A stretch of 64,000 nucleotides of DNA from Streptacidiphilus rugosus AM-16 (GTDB taxonomy: Bacteria > Actinomycetota > Actinomycetes > Streptomycetales > Streptomycetaceae), in contig NZ_JQMJ01000004.1 of NCBI RefSeq assembly GCF_000744655.1, positions 3,162,001 to 3,226,000 on the forward strand. The letters are read 5' to 3'. The notes beneath the pieces are model-generated. The model worked only from the letters and a program-made list of their open reading frames with translations. It was not told the DNA's origin and made no database searches. Shown in pieces: positions 1 to 7,551 of this stretch; position 1 is the stretch's first letter, and the number at the start of each line of letters is the position of its first letter. Made by a program: the position numbers and the translations under genes.

Positions 1-93
1 CTCCTCCAGCGCCTGCGCGGCGGCCTCCATGACCGGCCAGTCGGAGTCCGAACCCATGACGATCCCGACGAGCGGACGCCCGTTCTCGGTCAT
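1..93 (-). CDS. purE: N5-carboxyaminoimidazole ribonucleotide mutase, N-terminal fragment
   Basis: Only the first 31 codons are in the window; the gene continues past its left edge. The start MTENGRPLVGIVMGSDSDWP carries the GSDSD motif that opens the nucleotide-binding site of class I PurE, which converts N5-CAIR to CAIR in purine synthesis. Its ATG overlaps the TGA of purK by four bases (ATGA), so the two genes are probably translationally coupled and work in consecutive steps. The identification is firm because of both the motif and the purK neighbour. Confidence 0.93.
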   Translation of the reverse strand, partial: MTENGRPLVGIVMGSDSDWPVMEAAAQALEE

Positions 94-1229
94 TCTGTGA
101 TGTCCCCTCGGAGGTAGGCGGCGGCGTGACGGGCGCGTTCGCGCACGTCGTCCAGATCGTCGCCGAAGACTGTGACGTGGCCCACCTTACGGCCGGGCTT
201 CACGTCCTTGCCGTACATGTGGATGCGCAGCCCGGGGTCGCGCGCCATGCAGTGCAGGTACGCGCTGTACATGTTCGGGTAGTCGCCGCCGAGCACGTTC
301 ACCATGACCGTCCAGGGCTGCCGCGGCCGCGGGTCGCCCAGCGGCAGGTCGAGCACGGCCCGGACGTGGTTCTCGAACTGCGAGGTGACCGCGCCGTCGA
401 TGCTCCAGTGGCCGGAGTTGTGCGGACGCATGGCGAGCTCGTTGACGAGCACCCGGCCGTCGCGGGTCTCGAAGAGCTCCACGGCCAGGTGGCCGGTGAT
501 GTCCAGCTCGCCCGCGATCCGCAGCGCCAGCGCCTGGGCCTCGGCGGCGAGCGCGTCGGACAGCTCGGGCGCCGGGGCGGTGACCTCGTGGCAGATGCCG
601 TTGACCTGCACGGACTCGACGACCGGGTACGCCACGGCCTGCCCGTGCGGGGAGCGCACGACATCGGCGGCGAGCTCCCTGACGAAGTCGACCTTCTCCT
701 CGGCGAGCACCGGCACCCCGGCCAGGAACGGCTGGGCGGCCTCGGTCTCGTCCGCGACGACCCAGACGCCCTTGCCGTCGTACCCCCCGCGGGTGGTCTT
801 CAGCACGACGGGGTAGCCCTCACCCTCCTGGGCGAACTTCGTCACGTCGGCGGGGTCGGCGACCAGGCGGTGCCGGGGGCAGGGCGCGCCGATGGCGTCG
901 AGCCTGGCCCGCATCATGCCCTTGTCCTGGGCGAAGACCAGCGCGTCGGGGCCGGGGCGGAAGACGACGCCTTCCGCCTGCAGCGTGCGCAGGTGCTCGG
1001 TCGGCACGTGCTCGTGGTCGAACGTGATCACGTCACAGCCCGCCGCGAAGCGGCGCAGCGTGTCGAGATCGCGGTAGTCGCCGAGCACGACGTCACCGAC
1101 GACCAGGGACGCCGAGTCCTGCGGCGTGTCCGCCAGCAGCTTGAACCGCACGCCGAGCGGGATCGCCGCGTCGTGCGCCATTCGGGCAAGCTGCCCGCCA
1201 CCGATCATGCCAACCACGGGAAAAGTCAC
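90..1229 (-). CDS. purK: 5-(carboxyamino)imidazole ribonucleotide synthase
   Basis: ATP-grasp enzyme that carboxylates AIR to N5-CAIR using ATP and bicarbonate, feeding PurE. The start is placed at a GTG giving VTFPVVGMIGGGQLARM, whose GGGQLARM is the conserved PurK N-terminus; the frame stays open upstream but that stretch looks non-coding. Later landmarks are TTRGGYDGKGVW (ATP-grasp glycine loop) and VNELAMRPHNSGHW (metal/ATP site near the C-terminus). The 379 residues match the family's usual length. It ends inside the purE start codon, so purK-purE is a two-gene operon, transcribed divergently from the GtrA gene. Confidence 0.95.
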   Translation of the reverse strand: MTFPVVGMIGGGQLARMAHDAAIPLGVRFKLLADTPQDSASLVVGDVVLGDYRDLDTLRRFAAGCDVITFDHEHVPTEHLRTLQAEGVVFRPGPDALVFAQDKGMMRARLDAIGAPCPRHRLVADPADVTKFAQEGEGYPVVLKTTRGGYDGKGVWVVADETEAAQPFLAGVPVLAEEKVDFVRELAADVVRSPHGQAVAYPVVESVQVNGICHEVTAPAPELSDALAAEAQALALRIAGELDITGHLAVELFETRDGRVLVNELAMRPHNSGHWSIDGAVTSQFENHVRAVLDLPLGDPRPRQPWTVMVNVLGGDYPNMYSAYLHCMARDPGLRIHMYGKDVKPGRKVGHVTVFGDDLDDVRERARHAAAYLRGDITE

Positions 1230-1399
1230 ATGGCCAGGATATCGGTCCCGGAATGAACGGATCCGCGCAGGCCACAGATGGTGCGAATCGGACAGGCTTC
1301 CGCGAAGATTTAACAAGAGAAGTATTTGTCACACCGGAGTGCGCTATATCGTCGTCGAGAACACCCCCACGCGCTCCGACAGCAGAGACGGACCCAGCC

Positions 1400-1927
1400 A
1401 TGACCGCAACCCCCCTCGGTGGCGACCGTACGCCCGGTACGCTGCGCCGCCTGCTGAACGAGGTGGCGAAGTTCGGCATCGTCGGGATATCGGGTGTGGT
1501 GATCCAGCTGATGGCCCTCGCGGTCCTGCTGGACTTCATGCAGACGGTCCGCGCGAACATCGTGGCGACGTTGATCGCGATCGCGACCAACTACGTCGGC
1601 TACCGCTACTGGGTCTACCGCGACACGGACAAGAAGACCCGCTCGCGGGAGATCACGCTGTTCCTGATCTTCAGCGGCGTCGGCCTGGTGATCCAGAACG
1701 GCGTGCTCTACGCGCTGACGTACGGCCTGGACTTCCACACCAAGCTGGAGAACATGATCTGCAGCATGGTCGGTATCGGCGTGGCCACGCTCTTCCGGTT
1801 CTGGGCCTACCGCACCTGGGTCTTCAAGAACGGCGTCCCGCAGGCCGAGGCGGCGATCGAAGCCGCGGAACAGATCCTCGCCGCGGAACACGTCCACCGC
1901 GCACCGGCGTACCGCTCCGGCTCCTGA
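1400..1927 (+). CDS. GtrA family membrane protein
   Basis: A 175-residue protein with four predicted membrane helices beginning around residues 22, 50, 87 and 120, including FGIVGISGVVIQLMALAVLL. The motif NYVGYRYWVYR between helices 2 and 3 and the final FRFWAYRTWVF are the GtrA/DPMS family signature. Members are thought to help translocate polyprenyl-linked sugars for cell-envelope glycosylation; the substrate here is unknown. The ATG at 1400 is preferred to an upstream in-frame start because the extra 49 residues do not resemble the family. It is divergent from purK and convergent with the sensor kinase, separated from it by a palindromic repeat. Confidence 0.85.
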   Translation: MTATPLGGDRTPGTLRRLLNEVAKFGIVGISGVVIQLMALAVLLDFMQTVRANIVATLIAIATNYVGYRYWVYRDTDKKTRSREITLFLIFSGVGLVIQNGVLYALTYGLDFHTKLENMICSMVGIGVATLFRFWAYRTWVFKNGVPQAEAAIEAAEQILAAEHVHRAPAYRSGS

Positions 1928-1983
1928 GGTAGTCGCACCACCCCAGGGGCGCGCGGGCGCGAGCCCTTGAGCGGAGAGACGGC

Positions 1984-2107
1984 TGCACTTCCCCGGGGGC
2001 GCGAGGAACTGCGCGAGAAACCACCCTGTGCGGATGGCCCTGCGCGTTGAGGACCATCTGCATGCCGGTGGAATCTCGCGCAGTTCCCCGAGCCCCGGGG
2101 GAGTGCA
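1984..2107. repeat. Long palindromic intergenic repeat, copy A
   Basis: The left arm (about 1984-2024) and right arm (about 2066-2107) are nearly complementary over some 40 bases, with the core gcgcgaggaactgcgcgag on the left and its complement on the right, and a loop of about 45 bases. It lies between the convergent ends of the GtrA and sensor-kinase genes. The same core recurs at 15371, 42097 and 46433. It may act as a bidirectional terminator or be a non-autonomous repeat; no coding capacity is visible. Confidence 0.8.
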
Positions 2108-2117
2108 ACTGTCCGAG

Positions 2118-3365
2118 TCAGTCGTCTGAATGCCCCGCCAGGAACAGCGCGAAGACCGGGGGCCGCTGCGAGAGCAGCTCCAGGCGGCCGCCGTCGGCCT
2201 CGGCGAGGTCGCGGGCGACGGCGAGGCCGATGCCAGTCGAATTGTGGCCGCTGACCGCGCGCTCGAAGACCCGCGCGCCCAACTCGTCGGGGACGCCCGC
2301 GCCCTCATCCTGGACCTCGATGACGACCTTGGTGTCACGGACCCTGGTCCGCAGCGTGACGGACCCATCACCGTGCATCAGCGAGTTCTCCACCAGCGCC
2401 GCGATCACCTGGGCCACCGCGCCCGGCGTGCCCACCGCCCAGAGTCCCGGCGGGCCCTCCAGATACAGCTTCCGCCCGTAGCGCCGCAGCGCCGGGCGCC
2501 ACTCCTCGGCCTGCTGCTTGATGACCTCGTCCACGTCGAAGGCGACAGCCGACGTGTTCCGCGACTCCCTGCTGTTGGTGAGCAGCCGCTGGACCACGTC
2601 CGTGAGGCGTTCCACCTGGCCCAGCGCGATCGCGGCCTCCTCCTTCACGGTGCCGAGGTCGTCCGTCTCGACGATCTCCTCCAGCCGCATCGAGAGCGCA
2701 GTCAGCGGCGTGCGCAGCTGATGGGACGCGTCGGCGGCCAGCCGGCGCTCCGCCGTGAGCATCCGGCCGATCCGCTCCGCGCTCTGGTCCAGGACCTCGC
2801 CGACGCGGTCGAGCTCGGCCATGCCGTAGCGGCGCTGCCGCGGACGCGGGTCGCCGGAGCCGAGGCGCTCCGCGGTCTCCGCCAGGTCGAGCAGCGGGCG
2901 GGTGATCCGCTTGGCCTGCCACAGGGCCAGCGCCATCGCCGCCGCGATCGTCAGCGCGGCGACGCCGACGAGCAGCAGAAGCATCCGCAGCACCGAGGCG
3001 TCGACCGGCTCGCGCGACTCCTGGACCACGACGGTCTCGCCGTGCGGGCCGGTCTCGGTCGCGGTGACCGGGTTGCCGCCGCGCGGCGGGCTGCCGAGCG
3101 TGATCGGCTCGTGGCCCGGGATGCTGATCGTGGCGTAGCGCTCGGAGCCCTTGTCGTTCAGGCCGGTCAGCGCCGCCGGGTCGATCGGCTCCCTGGCCGC
3201 GTAGCGGTTCTCGACCACGCCGAGCAGATGCAGCGCCTCGGTCCGCACCGAGTCCTGCGCCGCCCCCTCGATGCTGCGCTTCTCGACGAGCGCCAGCGGC
3301 ACACTGAACAGGGCGACCGTCACCAGCACCACGGCCAGCGTGGAGTTGAGCAGCCTGCGTTTCAC
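2118..3365 (-). CDS. Two-component sensor histidine kinase
   Basis: Membrane sensor of 415 residues. A first helix (about residues 8-27) and a second (about 126-149) flank an extracytoplasmic region of about 100 residues with no recognised ligand domain. A HAMP linker follows, then a HisKA dimerisation domain with ADASHQLRTPLTAL (phospho-acceptor His about 215), then an HATPase_c domain with N box ENSLMHG, G1 DEGAGVPDE and G2 STGIGLAVARDLAE. The GTG at 3365 gives a normal N-terminus (VKRRLLNSTL). It lies 14 bases downstream of its response regulator and is surely co-transcribed with it. The signal is unknown. Confidence 0.9.
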   Translation of the reverse strand: MKRRLLNSTLAVVLVTVALFSVPLALVEKRSIEGAAQDSVRTEALHLLGVVENRYAAREPIDPAALTGLNDKGSERYATISIPGHEPITLGSPPRGGNPVTATETGPHGETVVVQESREPVDASVLRMLLLLVGVAALTIAAAMALALWQAKRITRPLLDLAETAERLGSGDPRPRQRRYGMAELDRVGEVLDQSAERIGRMLTAERRLAADASHQLRTPLTALSMRLEEIVETDDLGTVKEEAAIALGQVERLTDVVQRLLTNSRESRNTSAVAFDVDEVIKQQAEEWRPALRRYGRKLYLEGPPGLWAVGTPGAVAQVIAALVENSLMHGDGSVTLRTRVRDTKVVIEVQDEGAGVPDELGARVFERAVSGHNSTGIGLAVARDLAEADGGRLELLSQRPPVFALFLAGHSDD

Positions 3366-3379
3366 CGGACCGGTCCCGC

Positions 3380-4054
3380 CTAGCCCTTTTCGAAGCGGAA
3401 GCCGACGCCGCGCACCGTGGTGATGTAGCGGGGGCTGGCCGCATCGTCGCCGAGCTTCTTGCGGAGCCAGGAGATGTGCATGTCCAGGGTCTTGGTCGAG
3501 GTCCACCACGTGGTGTCCCAGACCTCGCGCATGATCTGCTCGCGGGTGACCACCCGGCCGGCGTCCCGGACCAGGACTCTGAGCAGTTCGAACTCCTTGG
3601 CGGAGAGCTGCATCTCCTCGTCGCCGAGCCAGGCCCGGTGCGAGTCGACGTCGATCTTGACGCCGTGGGCGCCGGTGGTCAGGTCCCCGGTGCCGCGGCG
3701 GAGCAGCGCGCGGACGCGGGCCAGGAGCTCGGCGAGGCGGAACGGCTTGGTGACGTAGTCGTCCGCGCCGGCGTCGAGACCGACGACGGTGTCGACCTCG
3801 TCCGCGCGGGCGGTGAGCACCAGCACGGGGAAGCCGTGGCCCTCGGCGCGCAGCCGACGGGCGACCTCGAGACCGTCCATGCCGGGAAGGCCGAGGTCGA
3901 GCACCAGCAGGTCGACGCTGCCGCCCGTGCTCGCGGTCTCCAGGGCGGAGGGCCCGTCCTCGCGGACGATCACCTCGTAGCCCTCGCGGCGCAGCGCGCG
4001 GGCGAGGGGCTCGGAGATGGCGATGTCGTCCTCGGCGAGCAGTACACGCGTCAT
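3380..4054 (-). CDS. OmpR/PhoB-type response regulator
   Basis: A 224-residue regulator. The receiver domain has the acidic pair AEDD at the N-terminus, phospho-acceptor Asp53 in LVLDLGLPGMDG, Thr81 and Lys103 in YVTKPF. The C-terminal winged helix (about residues 130-224) has the usual LSAKEFELLRVL, TREQI and ITTVRGVGFRFE elements. It is the first gene of the pair with the kinase at 2118-3365 and is divergent from the first POT transporter gene about 170 bases away. That makes the transporter a possible target, but no repeat motif proves it. Confidence 0.93.
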   Translation of the reverse strand: MTRVLLAEDDIAISEPLARALRREGYEVIVREDGPSALETASTGGSVDLLVLDLGLPGMDGLEVARRLRAEGHGFPVLVLTARADEVDTVVGLDAGADDYVTKPFRLAELLARVRALLRRGTGDLTTGAHGVKIDVDSHRAWLGDEEMQLSAKEFELLRVLVRDAGRVVTREQIMREVWDTTWWTSTKTLDMHISWLRKKLGDDAASPRYITTVRGVGFRFEKG

Positions 4055-4221
4055 GGCTCGATCGTAGTCCGCCCCGGCACCGGCGTTCCGCTTCCATCGA
4101 ACGGAGCATGACGGCCCGTCCTGCCGGGCTGAACGCTCCTGCCTGCCCTAACGTCGTCAAAAGGTATGAACCACCTGAATACGGCAGCGGGTCGGACGGC
4201 CGGCGAGAGGCGGATCGCGCG

Positions 4222-5715
4222 ATGGCTCAGGATGTGGTGCCGGACCTGTCGGAGCGGCCGCACCGCACCTTCTTCGGGCATCCCTGGGGGCTGGCGACCC
4301 TCTTCACCACGGAGATGTGGGAGCGGTTCAGCTACTACGGCATGCGGGCGCTGCTGGTCCTCTACCTGACCGCCACCCCCGCCGAGGGCGGGCTCGGCTA
4401 CTCGGCCAGCACCGCCACCGCGATCTACAGCGTCTACGTGTCGATGGTCTACCTGCTGACGCTGCCGGGAGGCTGGGTCGCGGACCGGGTCTGGGGGCCG
4501 AAGAAGACCGTCGCCGTCGCCGGCGTCGTCATCATGGCCGGCCACTTCACCCTGGCGGTGCCCTCCTCCGGCGCGTTCTTCGTCGGCCTGGTGCTCATCG
4601 CACTCGGCTCCGGCCTGCTGAAGGCCAACATCTCCACGATGGTCGGGCACCTCTACAACGGCCCCACCGACCCGCGCCGCGACGGCGGCTTCACGATCTT
4701 CTACATGGGCATCAACCTCGGCGCCTTCTTCGCGCCGCTGGTGATCGGCACGGTGGGCCAGCGGGTCAACTGGCACCTCGGCTTCGCCCTGGCCGGGGTC
4801 GGCATGGGCATCGGGCTGACCATCTACCTCTTCGGCATGCGGACGCTGAGCCACCACAGCGACGCCGTGCCCACGCCGCTCAGCCACGCGGAGCGGCGCA
4901 CGGTGCTGCGCAAGGGCCTGTTCTGGCTGGCCGTCGCCGCCGTCTTCTACGGCATCGTCGGCGGCACCGGCCACTACACGCTGAACTGGGTGACCATCCC
5001 GCTCACGATCATCGGCCTGGTCTTCCCGGCCTGGACGCTGATCCGGATCAAGCGGGACCGCGACCTCTCCGCCGAGGAGAGCACGAAGATGACCGGCTAC
5101 ATCTGGTTCTTCGTCGCCGCCGCCATCTTCTGGATGATCTACGACCAGGGCGGCTCGACCCTCAACATCTTCGCCCAGGACAACACCGCCAACAGCCTCC
5201 TCGGCGTGCACTTCCCCTCGAGCTGGTTCCAGTCGCTGAACCCGCTCTACATCATGGCCCTGGGCCCCTTCTTCGCCTGGCTCTGGCAGTGGCTCGCGGC
5301 CAGGAACAAGGAGCCGGAGACGGCGACGAAGTTCTCCATCGGCCTGTTCCTGGTCGGCGCCTCCTTCGCGGTCTTCCTGATGGCCCTGGCGGCGTCCTCG
5401 GGCGGCACCAAGGTCACCCCGCTCTGGCTCTGCGTCGTCTACCTGATCCAGACGGTGGGCGAGCTGTGCCTCTCGCCGGTCGGCCTGTCGGTGACGACCA
5501 AGCTGGCCCCGGAGAAGTACGGGAGCCAGATGATGGGCGTGTGGTTCCTCGCGGTGACCGCCGGGGACTGCACCACCTCGCTGGCGACCACGGCCGGGGC
5601 CGATCTCAACAGCACGGCCTACGTCACGGCGGAGGTGGCGCTGGCGGTGCTGGCGGGCGTGGCGATCCTGCTGAACCGGAGGAAGATCCGGCAGCACCTG
5701 GGCGAGGTGCGCTGA
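4222..5715 (+). CDS. Proton-dependent oligopeptide (POT/PTR2) transporter, first copy
   Basis: Major-facilitator transporter of the POT family, which imports di- and tripeptides with protons. The family signature ExxERFxYYG appears as TEMWERFSYYGMRALL near residue 30, and DGGFTIFYMGINLGAF is the conserved helix-5 region. Some 12-14 hydrophobic helices span 497 residues. The ATG at 4222 is chosen because a purine-rich stretch (gagagg) lies about 11 bases upstream and the protein then starts close to the first helix; a longer in-frame start at 4108 adds 38 unlikely residues. The next gene is a close paralogue. Confidence 0.92.
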   Translation: MAQDVVPDLSERPHRTFFGHPWGLATLFTTEMWERFSYYGMRALLVLYLTATPAEGGLGYSASTATAIYSVYVSMVYLLTLPGGWVADRVWGPKKTVAVAGVVIMAGHFTLAVPSSGAFFVGLVLIALGSGLLKANISTMVGHLYNGPTDPRRDGGFTIFYMGINLGAFFAPLVIGTVGQRVNWHLGFALAGVGMGIGLTIYLFGMRTLSHHSDAVPTPLSHAERRTVLRKGLFWLAVAAVFYGIVGGTGHYTLNWVTIPLTIIGLVFPAWTLIRIKRDRDLSAEESTKMTGYIWFFVAAAIFWMIYDQGGSTLNIFAQDNTANSLLGVHFPSSWFQSLNPLYIMALGPFFAWLWQWLAARNKEPETATKFSIGLFLVGASFAVFLMALAASSGGTKVTPLWLCVVYLIQTVGELCLSPVGLSVTTKLAPEKYGSQMMGVWFLAVTAGDCTTSLATTAGADLNSTAYVTAEVALAVLAGVAILLNRRKIRQHLGEVR

Positions 5716-5868
5716 GAACCATCTCACAGCGGGGAACCGGAACGGGCCCACCGGCGTGCCGTCGAATCAGGCGCACACACCCGGCCATGGCATAGGATTC
5801 GCAGGCAGAGGCAGCCTGAACCGGAGGAATTGCAGTCAAGGGCGGGTAAGTTCCGAAACGGGCATTGA

Positions 5869-5885
5869 GATCAATCAGCTTGATC
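5869..5885. promoter_or_regulatory. Palindrome upstream of the second POT gene
   Basis: GATCAA, a 5-base spacer (tcagc) and TTGATC form a perfect inverted repeat 70 bases before the GTG start of the second transporter. The surrounding 240-base gap between the two transporter genes is noticeably richer in A and T than the coding DNA, which suits a promoter region. A repressor or activator site is an inference from symmetry and position only. Confidence 0.4.
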
Positions 5886-5955
5886 ATGGCCAAACACGCT
5901 CAAAAGCTGACCTACAGTGTTCCGAATCCCGTAGTCCCGTTGCAAGGAACCTGCC

Positions 5956-7476
5956 GTGCCGCCGATACCTGTCGACGTCGTCGCCGAGGCCACCGCCACC
6001 GCTACGAACGTCCCGAGCCAGAAGACCTTCCTGGGCCACCCCCGTGGACTGTCGACGCTCTTCATGACCGAGATGTGGGAGCGCTTCAGCTTCTACGGCA
6101 TGCGCGCGCTGCTGGTGCTCTACCTGGTCGCCCCGGCGAGCCAGGGCGGCATGCACCTGAACGCCGCCACCGGTGCCGCGATCTACAGCGTGTACAACGC
6201 GATGGTGTACCTGCTCGCCCTTCCCGGCGGCTGGATCTCCGACCGCTTCTGGGGCGCGCGGAAGACCGTCATGATCGGCGGCATCGTCATCATGATCGGC
6301 CACTTCCTGCTGGCCGTCCCCGCCTCGGTGTCCTTCTTCGTCGGCCTGAGCTTCATCGCCCTCGGCTCCGGCCTGCTCAAGGCCAACATCTCGACGATGG
6401 TCGGCCACCTCTACCCGGACAAGAACGACCCGCGCCGGGACGGCGGCTTCACGATCTTCTACATGGGCATCAACCTCGGCGCCTTCGCGGCCCCGCTGGT
6501 GATCGGTACCGTGGGCCAGAAGGTCGACTGGCACCTGGGCTTCGCCCTGGCCGGCGTCGGCATGGCGCTGGGCCTGATGGTCTACATCTTCGGCGGTCGC
6601 CACCTCAGCCCCACCAGCTCCGTCGTCACCTCGCCGCTGCCCGCAGCCGAGCGCGCGCCGCTGGTCCGCAAGGGCCTGTTCTGGCTGGCCCTGGCCGTCG
6701 CCTTCTACGGCGTCGTGGCGCTGACCGGGCACTTCTCGATGCAGTGGGTCATCTGGTCGCTCACCCTGGTGGGCCTGGTCATCCCGATCGTGGTCTTCGC
6801 CCGGATCAAGCGGGACAAGGACCTCTCCGGCGACGAGCGCAACAAGCTCTCCGGCTACATCTGGTTCTTCGTCGCCGCCGCGATCTTCTGGATGATCTAC
6901 GACCAGTCCGGCTCGACGCTGAACCTGTTCGCCCAGAACAACACGGCCAGCAAGCTGTTCGGCTTCGACTTCCCGAGCAGCTGGTTCCAGTCGCTGAACC
7001 CGCTCTACATCATGGCGCTGGCCCCGGTCGTCGCCTGGCTGTGGGTGTGGCTGCACCGCCGCGACAAGAACCCGAGCACGGCCGTGAAGTTCGGCATCGG
7101 CCTGGTGCTGATCGGCGTCTCCTTCGGCGTGATGATGCTGGCCATGGCCGCGGCCTCGGGCGGCGTCCTGGTCACCCCGCTCTGGCTGGCACTGGTCTAC
7201 CTGATCCAGACGGTCGGCGAGCTGACGCTCTCCCCCGTCGGCCTCTCGGTGACCACCAAGCTGGCGCCGAAGAAGTACGCCAGCCAGATGATGGGCATCT
7301 GGTTCCTCGCGGTCACGGCGGGCGACTGCGTCGCCGCCGTGCTGCAGCAGTTGATGGGCGACGCCTTCCTCAGCACGGCGTCCTTCGCGATCCAGGGTGC
7401 CGCGGCCGCGCTGGCCGGTGTCGGCATCTGGATGTACCGGCGGAAGGTCCGCGCCCTGATGGGCGACGTGCACTGA
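5956..7476 (+). CDS. Proton-dependent oligopeptide (POT/PTR2) transporter, second copy
   Basis: A paralogue of the preceding gene, sharing almost identical blocks such as TEMWERF, MRALLVLYL, DPRRDGGFTIFYMGINLGAF and SSWFQSLNPLYIMAL over 506 residues. It should also import small peptides with protons. The GTG start at 5956 follows an aaggaa ribosome-binding site by six bases. The 240-base gap holds its own possible operator, so the two copies may be independently expressed. They differ mainly at the N-terminus and in the cytoplasmic loop between the two helix bundles, where specificity or regulation might diverge. Confidence 0.93.
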   Translation: MPPIPVDVVAEATATATNVPSQKTFLGHPRGLSTLFMTEMWERFSFYGMRALLVLYLVAPASQGGMHLNAATGAAIYSVYNAMVYLLALPGGWISDRFWGARKTVMIGGIVIMIGHFLLAVPASVSFFVGLSFIALGSGLLKANISTMVGHLYPDKNDPRRDGGFTIFYMGINLGAFAAPLVIGTVGQKVDWHLGFALAGVGMALGLMVYIFGGRHLSPTSSVVTSPLPAAERAPLVRKGLFWLALAVAFYGVVALTGHFSMQWVIWSLTLVGLVIPIVVFARIKRDKDLSGDERNKLSGYIWFFVAAAIFWMIYDQSGSTLNLFAQNNTASKLFGFDFPSSWFQSLNPLYIMALAPVVAWLWVWLHRRDKNPSTAVKFGIGLVLIGVSFGVMMLAMAAASGGVLVTPLWLALVYLIQTVGELTLSPVGLSVTTKLAPKKYASQMMGIWFLAVTAGDCVAAVLQQLMGDAFLSTASFAIQGAAAALAGVGIWMYRRKVRALMGDVH

Positions 7477-7495
7477 CCCGACCGGTCACGAGCGA

Positions 7496-7525
7496 GGAGG
7501 GCGCCCCCGGACGGGGGCGCCCTCC
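7496..7525. terminator. Strong hairpin between convergent genes
   Basis: A perfect 13-base stem (ggagggcgccccc and its complement) with a ggac loop lies 20 bases after the POT stop and 27 bases before the stop of the opposing surface-protein gene. It has no T-run, as is usual in high-GC actinomycetes. It should terminate both transcripts. Confidence 0.8.
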
Positions 7526-7551
7526 GGCGCGTTCGGACCGCGGAACGGTGA

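Noticed and set aside
2118..4160. A single 680-codon frame covering both the kinase and the regulator region
   Set aside because: Only the last 415 codons form the kinase; the upstream part is the out-of-frame shadow of the response regulator.
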